Assembly: GCF_019048065.1 (NCBI RefSeq)
Contig: NZ_CP077291.1
Span: 1,178,001 to 1,242,000 of the forward strand
Source: Citrobacter farmeri
GTDB taxonomy: Bacteria > Pseudomonadota > Gammaproteobacteria > Enterobacterales > Enterobacteriaceae
Direction: 5' to 3'
Length of the DNA: 64,000 bases
Below are positions 37,282-48,707 of the stretch, piece after piece. The notes beneath the pieces are model-generated. The model saw nothing but the letters and a program-made list of their open reading frames with translations, had not been told where the DNA came from and searched no databases. Numbering within the stretch: the first letter of the stretch is position 1; each line of letters opens with the position of its first letter. The position numbers were made by a program, and so were the translations under genes.

Positions 37282-37917
37282 TTGACCAATCACGCACGTC
37301 GTGTCGTTTTTTTCGATTTGGATGGTACGTTACATCAGCAGGATATGTTCGGCAGTTTCCTGCGCTATCTGTTGCGTCGCCAGCCGCTGAATGCGCTGCT
37401 CGTGCTGCCGTTATTGCCTGTGATTGTTGGCGCATTACTGATTAAAGGCCGCGCCGCGCGCTGGCCGATGAGCCTGCTGCTGTGGGGATGTACCTTCGGT
37501 CACAGTGAGGCTCGTCTGCAGGACAGACATGCCGATTTTGTCCGCTGGTTTCGACAGAACGTCACGGCGTTTCCTCAGGTGCAGGAGCGCCTGACCACCT
37601 ATCTGCTTAGTGCTGATGCTGATATCTGGCTTATCACCGGATCGCCGCAGTCGCTGGTGGAACAGGTCTACGTTGATACGCCGTGGCTGCCGCGCGTGAA
37701 TCTGATCGCCAGTCAGATGAAGCGGGGGTACGGCGGTTGGGTGCTGACCCTGCGCTGTCTGGGACACGAAAAAGTGGCTCAGCTTGAACGTAAGATCGGC
37801 ACGCCGCTGCGTCTTTACAGTGGCTACAGCGACAGCAATCAGGACAACCCGCTGCTCTATTTTTGTCAGCACCGCTGGCGCGTCACGCCTCGTGGAGAAC
37901 TCCAGCAACTGGAATAG
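37282..37917 (+). CDS. pgpC: Phosphatidylglycerophosphatase C (PgpC, YfhB)
   Basis: This 211-residue HAD-family phosphatase dephosphorylates phosphatidylglycerophosphate. The HAD motif FFDLDGTLHQ, a hydrophobic span near residues 36-55 that anchors it in the inner membrane, LITGSP, and a C-terminal YSDSNQDNPLL are visible. The start appears to be TTG at 37282, three bases after murP and preceded by AGGAG/TAAGG. The gene may be co-transcribed with murQP here. Confidence 0.93.
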   Translation: MTNHARRVVFFDLDGTLHQQDMFGSFLRYLLRRQPLNALLVLPLLPVIVGALLIKGRAARWPMSLLLWGCTFGHSEARLQDRHADFVRWFRQNVTAFPQVQERLTTYLLSADADIWLITGSPQSLVEQVYVDTPWLPRVNLIASQMKRGYGGWVLTLRCLGHEKVAQLERKIGTPLRLYSGYSDSNQDNPLLYFCQHRWRVTPRGELQQLE

Positions 37918-37934
37918 TTGAAAGCATAGTATAA

Positions 37935-38462
<528 letters not shown>

Positions 38463-38477
38463 TCATTGCGGCCCTGT

Positions 38478-40028
38478 CTACTTTTGATCTTCTTTCTTCT
38501 GCGGTAAACGCAGCAGCGACGGAGAGTGTGTCAGATAGCTGGACGACGATTGTGACAGAAAGGCGGCGAGCGGTCGTCGCTGTTTGCCAAATTCTGTCGG
38601 CGCGACAACCGGATACTCTTCAGCCAGTTTCATCTCTTCGGCCAGTTGCTTTTCTTTCTCCTGCAAATAGCCCTGCAGGCTTATCTGATATTTACGGATG
38701 TTCTCAACGTAGGCATAAGCCTCATGTCCGCGCGCATAGCCGTAGGTCAGCTTGCTGTAATACTGCTTTTGACTGAGCAAGGGCAGACGCTGTTTGACGT
38801 CCGCCCAACTGTCCGGGTTTCCCTTCGTTTTGGCCGTCAGCGCCCGCGCATCAAGCATATGCGCATAACCCATGTTGTAGGCCGCCAGCGCAAACCAGAT
38901 GCGCTCGTTCTCCGGCACGGTGTCCGGCACTTTACTCATCATGTCCTGTAAATAGCGTGCCCCACCGCTGAGGCTCTGCTCAGGATCGGTCCGGTCGGTC
39001 AGACCCAGACTCTGCGCCGTGTTTTTGGTGAGCATCATCATACCGCGTACGCCGGTCGGTGACGTGGCCTGCGGATCCCAGTGCGATTCCTGCCAGGCGA
39101 TCGCGGCAAGCAGCTGCCAGTCAATCTCCTGGGCGTGTTTCTCAAACAGCGGTCTCAGATCGGGGAGCAAGGCGTCAACCGCACGCAGAAAGGTGCGGGT
39201 ATCGACATAGTCAAAATCATCGCCGTGCCCCAGATACTTTTCTTCGAGACGCGCCAGCGAGCCGTCCTCATTCATACCATTGAAAAAATCGAGCAGGGCG
39301 GCAGATAGCGTGTTGTCATCATCCAGTGGGCTAAACCAGGTCACCGGCTGCTCGTCGGTGACGTCCAGCGCAACGGCCAGTTCGGGATGGACGCGCTGGT
39401 AAAGGCTGATGGCGACAGAGTCGGCGATGGTGTAAGCCAGTTGCCCGGCAATCACCGCATCAAGCAGTTCCGTTGAGCCTTTCTTCTCGTCGATCCGCCA
39501 GCTCAGTTCAGGGTATTTTGTCTGTTTCAGGGTTTGCAGATCGTTCGCCACCACATGCCCTGGGGTGATGGTAAGCTGACTTTCCGTCACGCTACCTAAT
39601 GTACGGGGACGATACTGGCCCACTTTGTAAACCAGTTGCTGGGATACCGAATAATAGGTTGGTCCCGGCTGATAGTTTTTTACCCGTTCGCTGTTGTAGA
39701 CCAGCCCGGCCGCCAGCAGGTCGGCGTCGCCATTATCGAGGTCGTCAAACAACTGGCTGATGTTCTGGCGTACGGTAATCTTCAGCTTTACGCCCAGATA
39801 GCTGGCGAACTGCTGGGCCAGCTCATAATCGAGCCCGTACGGCTTACCGTCGAGTTTTGCCCAGGTGAGCGGTGACTCAATGGTGCTCACGCGCAACTCT
39901 CCCCGGGACTGGATCGCGGCGATGCGATTATCGGCTTTACCGAACCAGGGGATTGAGGGCCAGAGGGCCGCCGCCAGCAGCAGCGTCAGTATGCCGATGA
40001 ACAGATAATTAATCTTTAATTTTTTCAA
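38478..40028 (-). CDS. mltF: Membrane-bound lytic murein transglycosylase F
   Basis: The 516-residue protein has an N-terminal hydrophobic anchor or signal (residues 7-25), a solute-binding-protein-3-like regulatory domain (about 40-268) and a C-terminal SLT lysozyme-like domain with the catalytic Glu in [12 protein letters not shown]. It cleaves peptidoglycan to 1,6-anhydro-MurNAc products. The start is TTG at 40028. Upstream lies the divergent purL control region. Confidence 0.95.
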   Translation of the reverse strand: MKKLKINYLFIGILTLLLAAALWPSIPWFGKADNRIAAIQSRGELRVSTIESPLTWAKLDGKPYGLDYELAQQFASYLGVKLKITVRQNISQLFDDLDNGDADLLAAGLVYNSERVKNYQPGPTYYSVSQQLVYKVGQYRPRTLGSVTESQLTITPGHVVANDLQTLKQTKYPELSWRIDEKKGSTELLDAVIAGQLAYTIADSVAISLYQRVHPELAVALDVTDEQPVTWFSPLDDDNTLSAALLDFFNGMNEDGSLARLEEKYLGHGDDFDYVDTRTFLRAVDALLPDLRPLFEKHAQEIDWQLLAAIAWQESHWDPQATSPTGVRGMMMLTKNTAQSLGLTDRTDPEQSLSGGARYLQDMMSKVPDTVPENERIWFALAAYNMGYAHMLDARALTAKTKGNPDSWADVKQRLPLLSQKQYYSKLTYGYARGHEAYAYVENIRKYQISLQGYLQEKEKQLAEEMKLAEEYPVVAPTEFGKQRRPLAAFLSQSSSSYLTHSPSLLRLPQKKEDQK

Positions 40029-40193
40029 TTAGTTAATTCTCTGAACCGTGCGTTGCCTCAGGACGGGAAAAGGGATAGAAAGACCAGGAGTATTCATCAA
40101 TGAGCGGCATTTTGCTTAAACTTGCGCCAGTTGGCAACTAATTAGCGCTATCGGTAGCATCGTATGACAACAAGGCGGGGTGATTTTATTTCG

Positions 40194-40209
40194 ACGCAAA
40201 CGGTTTCGT
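40194..40209 (+). promoter_or_regulatory. PurR operator of purL
   Basis: ACGCAAACGGTTTCGT matches 14 of 16 positions of the PurR palindrome ACGCAAACGTTTGCGT and overlaps the -35 area of a promoter with TATAAT at 40227-40232. It indicates purine repression of purL. Confidence 0.85.
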
Positions 40210-40284
40210 CGGCGGCTCAGATTCTTTATAATGACGCCCGTTTCCCCACTTGGGCACACCGAAAGCTTAGAAGACGAGAGACTT

Positions 40285-43200
40285 ATGATGGAAATTCTGC
40301 GTGGTTCGCCTGCACTGTCCGCATTCCGTATTAACAAACTGCTGGCACGGTTTCAGGCTGCCAACCTCCAGGTAAGCAATATTTACGCCGAGTACGTCCA
40401 TTTCGCTGACCTGAACGCCCCGTTGAACGAGGATGAGCACGCGCAGCTTGCCCGTCTGCTGAAATATGGCCCCAGCCTGAACAGCCACACCCCGGAAGGG
40501 AAACTGCTGCTGGTGACGCCTCGCCCTGGCACCATCTCCCCCTGGTCTTCCAAAGCGACAGATATCGCCCATAACTGCGGTCTGCAACAGATTGATCGCC
40601 TGGAGCGCGGCGTCGCTTATTACGTTGAGGCCGCCACGCTGACTGCTGAGCAGTGGCAGCAGGTTGCCGCTGAACTCCACGATCGGATGATGGAGACGGT
40701 GTTCGCTTCATTAACCGACGCGGAAAAACTGTTTGCTCATCATCAGCCAGCGCCGGTTGCAAGCGTTGATCTGCTGGGAGAAGGCCGTCAGGCGTTGATT
40801 GACGCTAACCTGCGTCTCGGCCTGGCGCTGGCGGACGACGAAATTGATTACCTGCAGGATGCGTTTACCCGACTGGGACGCAACCCGAACGACATCGAGC
40901 TCTATATGTTTGCGCAGGCGAACTCTGAGCACTGCCGCCACAAGATTTTCAACGCCGACTGGGTAATTGATGGCAAGCAGCAGCCTAAGTCGCTGTTCAA
41001 AATGATCAAAAATACGTTTGAATCCACTCCGGACCACGTGCTTTCCGCTTATAAAGACAATGCGGCGGTGATGGAAGGGTCTGAAGTGGGTCGTTACTTT
41101 GCCGACCACGCTACCGGGCGCTACGACTTCCACCAGGAGCCAGCGCATATCCTGATGAAGGTGGAAACCCATAACCACCCGACGGCGATCTCGCCGTGGC
41201 CGGGTGCGGCGACCGGTTCCGGTGGCGAAATCCGTGATGAAGGGGCAACCGGGCGCGGCGCGAAGCCAAAAGCGGGTCTGGTCGGTTTCTCCGTCTCTAA
41301 CCTGCGCATTCCGGGCTTTGAACAGCCGTGGGAAGAAGACTTCGGCAAGCCGGAACGCATTGTGACCGCACTGGATATCATGACCGAAGGCCCGCTGGGC
41401 GGCGCGGCGTTTAACAACGAATTTGGTCGTCCGGCGCTGAACGGCTATTTCCGTACTTACGAAGAAAAAGTGAACAGCCACAACGGCGAAGAGCTGCGCG
41501 GTTATCATAAACCGATCATGCTGGCGGGCGGGATCGGTAACATCCGAGCCGATCACGTGCAGAAGGGCGAGATCGTCGTTGGGGCGAAGCTGATTGTCCT
41601 TGGTGGCCCGGCGATGAACATCGGCCTGGGCGGCGGCGCGGCTTCTTCCATGGCATCTGGTCAGTCTGACGCGGATCTCGATTTTGCCTCCGTACAGCGT
41701 GATAACCCGGAGATGGAACGTCGCTGCCAGGAAGTGATCGACCGCTGCTGGCAGTTGGGCGACGCCAACCCGATCCTGTTTATCCACGACGTCGGCGCGG
41801 GCGGTTTGTCGAACGCCATGCCTGAACTGGTCAGCGACGGTGGACGCGGCGGTAAATTTGAACTGCGTGACATCCTCAGCGATGAGCCAGGAATGAGCCC
41901 GCTGGAGATCTGGTGTAACGAGTCCCAGGAACGTTATGTGCTGGCCGTTGCGGCGGATCAACTGCCGTTATTCGACGAGTTGTGTAAACGCGAGCGCGCG
42001 CCGTATGCGGTGATTGGCGAGGCGACCGAAGAACGGCATCTGTCGTTAAACGACCGTCACTTCGACAACCAGCCTATCGATCTACCGCTTGACGTACTGC
42101 TCGGCAAAACGCCGAAGATGACTCGCGACGTCCAGACGCTGAAGGCGAAAGGCGATGCGCTGAACCGCGCTGATATCACTATTGCGGATGCCGTTAAACG
42201 CGTTCTGCATCTGCCGACGGTGGCGGAAAAAACCTTCCTGGTGACCATTGGCGACCGTACCGTGACCGGGATGGTGTCCCGCGATCAGATGGTCGGTCCG
42301 TGGCAGGTGCCGGTGGCAAACTGCGCGGTGACCACCGCCAGCCTTGACAGCTACTACGGTGAAGCAATGTCGATCGGGGAGCGTGCGCCGGTGGCGCTGC
42401 TCGACTTCTCTGCTTCTGCCCGTCTGGCGGTCGGAGAAGCGCTGACCAATATCGCGGCAACGCAGATTGGCGATATCAAACGTATTAAGCTTTCCGCTAA
42501 CTGGATGGCCGCAGCCGGTCACCCGGGTGAAGATGCAGGTCTGTATGAAGCGGTGAAAGCGGTCGGTGAAGAACTCTGTCCGGCGCTGGGGCTGACCATT
42601 CCGGTAGGCAAAGACTCCATGTCGATGAAAACCCGCTGGCAGGAAGGTAACGAACAGCGCGAAATGACCTCGCCGCTGTCGTTGGTGATTTCCGCTTTTG
42701 CTCGTGTAGAAGATGTACGTCATACCATCACCCCGCAGCTTTCTACCGAAGACAACGCGCTGCTGCTGATCGACCTGGGTCGCGGCCATAACGCGCTGGG
42801 TGCTACGGCGCTGGCGCAGGTGTACCGTCAGCTTGGCGACACACCGGCAGACGTGCGTGATGTCGCGCAGTTGAAAGGCTTTTACGACGCGATACAGGCG
42901 CTGGTGGCGCAACGTAAACTGCTGGCCTATCACGACCGCTCTGACGGCGGCCTGCTGGTTCTGCTTGCAGAAATGGCCTTTACCGGTCATTGCGGCATTC
43001 AGGCGGATATCGCTGCACTGGGCGACGATCGTCTGGCGGCGCTGTTTAACGAAGAACTGGGCGCGGTTATTCAGGTTCGCGCAGCGGATCGCGACGCGGT
43101 GGAAGCGCTGCTGGTGCAACATGGTCTGGGCGATTGCGTACATTATCTGGGCCAGGCCGTCGCGGGCGATCGTTTTGTTATCGAAGCCAACGGTCAGGTC

Positions 43201-44172
43201 GTCTTCAGCGAAAGCCGCACCACACTGCGAATCTGGTGGGCAGAAACCACCTGGCAGATGCAACGTCTGCGCGACAACCCGGAGTGTGCCGATCAGGAGC
43301 ACGACGCCAAAACCAACGATGCCGATCCGGGCCTCAGCGTGGAGCTGACGTTTGATATTAATGAAGATATCGCCGCGCCTTACATTGCGACCGGTGCGCG
43401 TCCGAAAGTAGCGGTACTGCGTGAGCAGGGAGTGAACTCCCACGTAGAAATGGCCGCGGCGTTCCAGCGTGCCGGTTTTGACGCGATTGACGTACACATG
43501 AGCGATCTGCTCGGTGGCCGTACCGGTCTGGGTAACTTCCAGGCGCTGGTGGCCTGCGGCGGTTTCTCTTACGGTGACGTGCTGGGCGCGGGTGAGGGCT
43601 GGGCGAAATCAATCCTGTTCAATAATCGCGTGCGCGATGAGTTCGAAACCTTCTTCCACCGTCCGCAAACGCTGGCGCTGGGGGTGTGCAACGGCTGTCA
43701 GATGATGTCGAACCTGCGCGAACTGATCCCCGGCAGCGACCTGTGGCCGCGCTTTGTGCGTAACCATTCAGATCGCTTTGAAGCTCGCTTCAGTCTGGTC
43801 GAAGTGACCCAAAGCCCCTCTGTGCTGTTGCAGGGAATGGTCGGGTCAATGATGCCTATCGCTGTCTCGCACGGGGAAGGGCGTGTTGAAGTTCGCGACG
43901 CGGCCCATCTGGCGGCACTGGAAAGCAAAGGGCTGGTCGCGCTGCGCTTCGTCGATAACTTTGGCAACGTCACGGAAACTTACCCGGCTAACCCGAACGG
44001 TTCGCCAAATGGGATTACCGCGGTGACCAGCGAAAATGGTCGCGTGACCATCATGATGCCGCACCCGGAGCGTGTGTTCCGTACCGTCAGCAACTCATGG
44101 CACCCGGAAAACTGGGGCGAGGACGGTCCGTGGATGCGTATCTTCCGTAACGCGCGTAAACAGTTGGGCTAA
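40285..44172 (+). CDS. purL: Phosphoribosylformylglycinamidine synthase (FGAM synthase)
   Basis: The 1295-residue large-type PurL carries out step four of purine synthesis (FGAR + Gln + ATP to FGAM). Seen: an N-terminal PurS-like domain, two AIRS-like halves ([21 protein letters not shown] in the first) and a C-terminal class I glutamine amidotransferase with nucleophile Cys near 1135 (GVCNGCQMM) and PHPERVFR near 1260. The start is ATG at 40285; a frame open to 40180 crosses the promoter and is rejected. Terminator and glmY follow. Confidence 0.98.
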   Translation: MMEILRGSPALSAFRINKLLARFQAANLQVSNIYAEYVHFADLNAPLNEDEHAQLARLLKYGPSLNSHTPEGKLLLVTPRPGTISPWSSKATDIAHNCGLQQIDRLERGVAYYVEAATLTAEQWQQVAAELHDRMMETVFASLTDAEKLFAHHQPAPVASVDLLGEGRQALIDANLRLGLALADDEIDYLQDAFTRLGRNPNDIELYMFAQANSEHCRHKIFNADWVIDGKQQPKSLFKMIKNTFESTPDHVLSAYKDNAAVMEGSEVGRYFADHATGRYDFHQEPAHILMKVETHNHPTAISPWPGAATGSGGEIRDEGATGRGAKPKAGLVGFSVSNLRIPGFEQPWEEDFGKPERIVTALDIMTEGPLGGAAFNNEFGRPALNGYFRTYEEKVNSHNGEELRGYHKPIMLAGGIGNIRADHVQKGEIVVGAKLIVLGGPAMNIGLGGGAASSMASGQSDADLDFASVQRDNPEMERRCQEVIDRCWQLGDANPILFIHDVGAGGLSNAMPELVSDGGRGGKFELRDILSDEPGMSPLEIWCNESQERYVLAVAADQLPLFDELCKRERAPYAVIGEATEERHLSLNDRHFDNQPIDLPLDVLLGKTPKMTRDVQTLKAKGDALNRADITIADAVKRVLHLPTVAEKTFLVTIGDRTVTGMVSRDQMVGPWQVPVANCAVTTASLDSYYGEAMSIGERAPVALLDFSASARLAVGEALTNIAATQIGDIKRIKLSANWMAAAGHPGEDAGLYEAVKAVGEELCPALGLTIPVGKDSMSMKTRWQEGNEQREMTSPLSLVISAFARVEDVRHTITPQLSTEDNALLLIDLGRGHNALGATALAQVYRQLGDTPADVRDVAQLKGFYDAIQALVAQRKLLAYHDRSDGGLLVLLAEMAFTGHCGIQADIAALGDDRLAALFNEELGAVIQVRAADRDAVEALLVQHGLGDCVHYLGQAVAGDRFVIEANGQVVFSESRTTLRIWWAETTWQMQRLRDNPECADQEHDAKTNDADPGLSVELTFDINEDIAAPYIATGARPKVAVLREQGVNSHVEMAAAFQRAGFDAIDVHMSDLLGGRTGLGNFQALVACGGFSYGDVLGAGEGWAKSILFNNRVRDEFETFFHRPQTLALGVCNGCQMMSNLRELIPGSDLWPRFVRNHSDRFEARFSLVEVTQSPSVLLQGMVGSMMPIAVSHGEGRVEVRDAAHLAALESKGLVALRFVDNFGNVTETYPANPNGSPNGITAVTSENGRVTIMMPHPERVFRTVSNSWHPENWGEDGPWMRIFRNARKQLG

Positions 44173-44185
44173 GTTCCCTGAAGTC

Positions 44186-44218
44186 AAAAAGCCTGGTGAT
44201 GTTCACCGGGCTTTTTTT
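44186..44218 (+). terminator. Terminator of purL
   Basis: AGCCTGGTGA-TGT-TCACCGGGCT stem with one wobble pair, flanked by five A and seven T, 14 bases after the purL stop. Confidence 0.88.
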
Positions 44219-44222
44219 ATGG

Positions 44223-44336
44223 TGTCGGGAAACTGCGACAAAGACATAGTGTCGGTGTCTCTAAAAAGCGACATTTAACTTATTGATTTGTAATGGGTGA
44301 AGCGTGTTTCATTTTAGGTGTTGCTAATTGGCGACA
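44223..44336 (+). promoter_or_regulatory. Three GlrR activator sites upstream of glmY
   Basis: TGTC-N10-GACA occurs at 44223-44240 and 44256-44273, and TGTT-N10-GACA at 44319-44336. This matches the GlrR consensus TGTC-N10-GACA, and E. coli glmY also has three sites. They lie 115-230 bp upstream of the RNA start, usual for sigma54 enhancers; the A/T-rich stretch between them and the promoter would suit IHF bending. Confidence 0.85.
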
Positions 44337-44425
44337 CATTGGTTAAAAATCACACTCTCTTTCGATAGTGTGGAATGATAATAAAATCTTTTTAATTCAA
44401 CTTATTAATGAATTTCTTTGCATGT

Positions 44426-44440
44426 TGGCATAATTACTGC
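44426..44440 (+). promoter_or_regulatory. sigma54 promoter of glmY
   Basis: TTGGCATAATTACTGCAT gives the GG(-24) at 44427-44428 and GC(-12) at 44439-44440 with the required 10-bp spacing. It predicts a start at 44452-44453, exactly where the glmY sequence begins. CATAAT (44440-44445) may be an overlapping sigma70 -10, as reported for E. coli. Confidence 0.85.
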
Positions 44441-44452
44441 ATAATAATCGGC

Positions 44453-44636
44453 AGTGGCTCATTCACATTCTTATGTCAGCCCCTTCGGGACGTGCTACAT
44501 AAACTTCGAATGACGCACAACAAGGTGCCTGCCGTCCAACTTCTGATAATAGCGCTGCTTTATCAACCATCGGGCGAAACGTCGAGTTAGGCACCGCCTT
44601 ATTCCATAACAAAGCCGGGTTCATCCCGGCTTTGTT
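44453..44636 (+). ncRNA. glmY: Small RNA GlmY
   Basis: The 184-nt RNA starts AGTGGCTCATTCAC and ends in the terminator hairpin AACAAAGCCGGG-TTCAT-CCCGGCTTTGTT (44608-44636). Most of it is identical to what I know of E. coli GlmY, including the GGTGCCTGCCGTCC and GTTAGGCACC blocks. It sequesters the adaptor RapZ, protecting the homologous RNA GlmZ, which activates glmS. Position between purL and glrK is conserved, and GlrR, encoded downstream, drives it. Confidence 0.95.
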
Positions 44637-44694
44637 GTATCTGGCCTTCCCCTCAGTTAGCATCGTCCTATTCATCTTCTGTGAGAGTAACGCA

Positions 44695-46125
44695 TTGAAG
44701 CGCTGGTCTGTTTTCCCCCGGTCATTACGCCAACTGGTGACGCTGGCATTCCTGCTGATCCTGTTACCGCTGCTGGTCCTCGCCTGGCAGGCGTGGCAAA
44801 GCCTGAACGCGCTCAGCGCCCAGGCGGCACTGACGAACCGAACCACGCTTGTTGACGCGCGACGCAGCGAGGCGATGACCAATGCCGCGCTGGAGATGGA
44901 GCGCAGCTACCGTCAGTATTGTGTACTCGACGATCCGACGCTGGCGAAGGTGTATCAGAGCCAGCGCAAACGCTATAGTGAAATGCTGGACGCCCATGCG
45001 GGCGTTCTGCCGGATGACAAGTTGTATCAGGCATTGCGTCAGGATCTGAACGGTCTGGCACAATTGCAATGCCGTAACAGCGGGCCAGATACCGCCGCCG
45101 CCGCACGGCTGGAAGCTTTTGCCAACGCCAATACCGACATGGTGCAAGCGACGCGTACCGTGGTTTTTTCACGCGGGCAGCAGTTACAGCAGGAGATCGC
45201 CGAACGCGGGCAGTTCTTCGGCTGGCAGGCGCTGGTGCTGTTTCTGGTGAGTCTGGCGATGGTACTGCTGTTCACGCGAATGATTATCGGGCCGGTAAAG
45301 GGCATCGAACGGATGATTAATCGCCTGGGGGAAGGGCGCTCGCTTGGCAATACCGTCACCTTTGCCGGGCCACGTGAACTGCGTTCCGTTGGGCAACGGA
45401 TCATCTGGCTGAGCGAGCGACTTTCCTGGCTGGAATCCCAGCGCCATCAATTTTTGCGCCATCTCTCCCATGAGCTGAAAACCCCGTTGGCCAGTATGCG
45501 GGAAGGTACAGAACTGCTGGCGGATCAGGTGGTGGGTCCGTTGACGCCGGAACAAAAAGAGGTGGTTGGCATTCTTGATGACAGTAGCCGCAATTTGCAA
45601 AAATTGATTGAGCAGTTGCTTGATTACAACCGCAAACTGGCTGACAGCGCCATCGAAATGGAAAACGTGGAGATTGAACCGCTGGTGGATATGGTGGTTT
45701 CCGCTCATAGTCTACCAGCCCGCGCTAAAATGATGCATACCGACATTGAACTGGCGGCGGGTAGCTGTCTTGCCGAGCCGATGTTACTGATGAGCGTACT
45801 GGACAATCTTTATTCCAATGCGGTGCACTATGGGGCTGAATCCGGTAACATTCGTATTCGCAGCCGCTTACAGGGGACAACGGTGTATATCGATGTTATC
45901 AATACCGGAACCCCTATCCCTGAAGCGGAAAGAGCCATGATTTTCGAACCTTTTTTCCAGGGAAGCCATCAACGGAAAGGCGCAGTGAAGGGGAGCGGGC
46001 TGGGGTTGAGCATCGCCAGAGATTGTATCCGCCGTATGCAGGGGGAGCTGTATCTTGTCGATGAACAAGCGCAAGAGGTTTGCTTTCGCATAGAACTGCC
46101 GCTATCTGCAACGAAAAACGATTAA
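44695..46125 (+). CDS. glrK: Sensor histidine kinase GlrK (QseE)
   Basis: This 476-residue inner-membrane kinase has two spans (about residues 13-33 and 173-192), a periplasmic helical sensor region, HAMP, a HisKA domain with LRHLSHELKTPLASM (phospho-His) and an ATPase domain with NAVHYGAESG and GSGLGLSIARDC. It phosphorylates GlrR in response to envelope signals. I choose the TTG at 44695 (KRWSVFPRSL), as the frame further upstream runs through the glmY terminator. Confidence 0.93.
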   Translation: MKRWSVFPRSLRQLVTLAFLLILLPLLVLAWQAWQSLNALSAQAALTNRTTLVDARRSEAMTNAALEMERSYRQYCVLDDPTLAKVYQSQRKRYSEMLDAHAGVLPDDKLYQALRQDLNGLAQLQCRNSGPDTAAAARLEAFANANTDMVQATRTVVFSRGQQLQQEIAERGQFFGWQALVLFLVSLAMVLLFTRMIIGPVKGIERMINRLGEGRSLGNTVTFAGPRELRSVGQRIIWLSERLSWLESQRHQFLRHLSHELKTPLASMREGTELLADQVVGPLTPEQKEVVGILDDSSRNLQKLIEQLLDYNRKLADSAIEMENVEIEPLVDMVVSAHSLPARAKMMHTDIELAAGSCLAEPMLLMSVLDNLYSNAVHYGAESGNIRIRSRLQGTTVYIDVINTGTPIPEAERAMIFEPFFQGSHQRKGAVKGSGLGLSIARDCIRRMQGELYLVDEQAQEVCFRIELPLSATKND

Positions 46126-46146
46126 ATAACGCTAAGCCTGGTGAAT

Positions 46147-46878
46147 ATGCCACACGTTTTTGTTCACATTTTCCAACGTTTATTCTCTCGTCAGGTCATT
46201 CTGGCGGGGATGCCCTGCCTTGCGCTGATGGGCTGCACGCCCAATGCGGTAAAACACATCACGGGGGATGCGCCGCAGGACGCGCTCCCGACGTATCAAC
46301 TGGCGGACTATCTGTCGGTTGAGTGCACCGATATCTGGGCATTACAGGGGCAATCGACCGACACTAATCCTCTCTACTGGTTGCGTACCATTGACTGCGC
46401 GGAGCGCCTGTTGCCGGTACAGTCGCGCAGCGAGGCCCGCATGCTGAGCGACGACAGTTGGCAAAATGCCTTTAAGCGCGGCATCTTGCTGGCGAACGCC
46501 AAAATTACGCCGCTGGAGCGTCGCGAGAACGTCTCGCGACTGGATACGCTAAGTCCGCAAATCCCGGCGCAGGTGCGTCCGCTTTATCAGATCTGGCGAG
46601 ACGGCCAGTCGCTACAGCTCCAGCTCGCCGAAGAACGCCAGCGCTACAGCAAACTGCAGCAAACGACCGATGGCGATCTGGATACGCTTCGCCAGCAGCA
46701 TCAGCACCTTCAGGCGCAGCTCGATCTTACGACGCGCAAGCTGGAAAACCTGACCGATATTGAGCGTCAGCTTTCTACCCGTAAACCGGCTGGAAATTAC
46801 AACCCGGATACGACGCATGGCGGCGATAAGTCTGAGGGACAAGCGCCAGTATCGTCACAAGATGAGGTGACCCCATAA
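46147..46878 (+). CDS. qseG: Outer-membrane lipoprotein QseG (YfhG)
   Basis: The roughly 243-residue protein has a signal with lipobox LMGC (about Cys 30 from the ATG), a globular part with IWALQG and NPLYWLR, and a coiled coil (about residues 150-205) rich in Gln/Leu/Arg. QseG interacts with GlrK and raises its activity. The start is ATG 46147; GTG 46141, two codons upstream, is an alternative. The stop overlaps glrR (TAATG). Confidence 0.88.
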   Translation: MPHVFVHIFQRLFSRQVILAGMPCLALMGCTPNAVKHITGDAPQDALPTYQLADYLSVECTDIWALQGQSTDTNPLYWLRTIDCAERLLPVQSRSEARMLSDDSWQNAFKRGILLANAKITPLERRENVSRLDTLSPQIPAQVRPLYQIWRDGQSLQLQLAEERQRYSKLQQTTDGDLDTLRQQHQHLQAQLDLTTRKLENLTDIERQLSTRKPAGNYNPDTTHGGDKSEGQAPVSSQDEVTP

Positions 46879-48212
46879 TGAGTCGTAAACCGGCGCATTT
46901 ACTGCTTGTGGATGATGATCCCGGCCTGTTGAAACTGCTGGGCATGCGCCTGACCAGTGAAGGCTATAGCGTGGTGACCGCAGAGAGCGGGGCAGAGGGG
47001 CTGCGCGTGCTGAACCGTGAAAAAGTGGATCTGGTGATAAGCGACTTGCGTATGGATGAGATGGACGGTATGCAATTGTTCAGCGAGATCCAGAAGGTTC
47101 AGCCGGGGATGCCGGTTATTATTCTTACCGCCCATGGCTCCATTCCGGATGCGGTCGCGGCAACACAAAAAGGCGTGTTTAGCTTTTTGACCAAACCCGT
47201 GGATAAAGATGCGCTGTATCAGGCGATCGACGAGGCGCTTGAGCAGTCGGCGCCCGCCACGGACGATAGCTGGCGCGAATCGATTGTCACCCGTAGCCCG
47301 ATAATGCTGCGTCTGCTGGAGCAGGCGCGGATGGTGGCGCAGTCTGACGTTAGCGTGTTGATCAATGGTCAGAGCGGCACCGGGAAAGAGATCTTCGCTC
47401 AGGCCATTCATAATGCCAGCCCGCGGAGCAGCAAACCGTTTATTGCTATCAACTGCGGCGCGCTACCGGAGCAACTGCTGGAGTCGGAACTGTTCGGCCA
47501 CTCGCGCGGCGCGTTTACCGGCGCGGTGAGCAATCGGGAAGGGCTGTTTCAGGCGGCGGAAGGCGGTACGCTGTTCCTTGACGAGATTGGCGACATGCCC
47601 GCGCCGCTACAGGTCAAACTGCTGCGCGTCTTGCAGGAACGTAAAGTCAGGCCACTTGGTAGCAACCGCGATATCGATATTGATGTGCGCATCATCTCGG
47701 CAACCCATCGTGATCTACCGAAAGCGATGGTGCGCGGCGAGTTTCGCGAAGATTTATATTACCGCCTCAACGTGGTGAGTCTGAAGATCCCGGCGCTGGC
47801 GGAACGAACCGAAGATATTCCTCTGCTGGCGAATCATCTGCTGCGTCAGTCAGCGGAGCGGCATAAGCCGTTTGTGCGCGCGTTTTCGACGGATGCCATG
47901 AAGCGGCTGATGACCGCCAGTTGGCCTGGAAACGTGCGTCAACTGGTGAACGTGATCGAACAGTGCGTAGCGCTGACCTCCTCGCCGGTGATCAGCGACG
48001 CCCTGGTGGAGCAGGCGCTGGAAGGGGAAAATACCGCACTACCGACCTTCGTCGAAGCGCGTAACCAGTTTGAGCTGAACTATCTGCGCAAGCTGCTGCA
48101 AATCACCCGAGGCAATGTCACGCATGCGGCAAGAATGGCGGGTCGTAACCGGACAGAGTTCTATAAGCTGCTGTCACGCCATGAGCTGGATGCAAACGAT
48201 TTCAAAGAATAA
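46878..48212 (+). CDS. glrR: sigma54-dependent response regulator GlrR (QseF)
   Basis: The 444-residue protein has a receiver domain with phospho-Asp near residue 56 (DLVISDLRMDEMDG), an AAA+ domain with Walker A GQSGTGKE and the sigma54-contact GAFTGA, and a C-terminal Fis-type helix-turn-helix (NVTHAARMAGRNRTEFYKLL). It activates glmY from the three upstream sites seen in this window and, in E. coli, rpoE. Confidence 0.96.
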   Translation: MSRKPAHLLLVDDDPGLLKLLGMRLTSEGYSVVTAESGAEGLRVLNREKVDLVISDLRMDEMDGMQLFSEIQKVQPGMPVIILTAHGSIPDAVAATQKGVFSFLTKPVDKDALYQAIDEALEQSAPATDDSWRESIVTRSPIMLRLLEQARMVAQSDVSVLINGQSGTGKEIFAQAIHNASPRSSKPFIAINCGALPEQLLESELFGHSRGAFTGAVSNREGLFQAAEGGTLFLDEIGDMPAPLQVKLLRVLQERKVRPLGSNRDIDIDVRIISATHRDLPKAMVRGEFREDLYYRLNVVSLKIPALAERTEDIPLLANHLLRQSAERHKPFVRAFSTDAMKRLMTASWPGNVRQLVNVIEQCVALTSSPVISDALVEQALEGENTALPTFVEARNQFELNYLRKLLQITRGNVTHAARMAGRNRTEFYKLLSRHELDANDFKE

Positions 48213-48611
<399 letters not shown>

Positions 48612-48625
48612 GCCGCGCCGTGCTT

Positions 48626-48699
48626 GCCGGATGGCGGCGTGAACGCCTTATCCGGCCTACAACATCCCGTAGGCCTGATAAGCGCAGCGCCATCAGGCA
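48626..48699. repeat. REP/BIME pair between glnB and hmpA
   Basis: GCCGGATGGCGGCGTGAACGC and GTAGGCCTGATAAGCGCAGC REP units in opposite orientation lie between the convergent ends of glnB and hmpA. Confidence 0.88.
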
Positions 48700-48707
48700 T
48701 GACGTAA

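Noticed and set aside
40180..40284. Upstream extension of purL
   Set aside because: It would cross the PurR box and the -10; the family begins at the ATG at 40285.
40711..43497. Frames of 416 and 471 codons antisense to purL
   Set aside because: Shadows of purL with low-complexity His/Arg/Gln composition; purL itself is complete and conserved.
44632..44694. Upstream extension of glrK from the end of the glmY terminator
   Set aside because: It overlaps the GlmY terminator and adds residues the family does not have; TTG 44695 with a GAGAG upstream is better.
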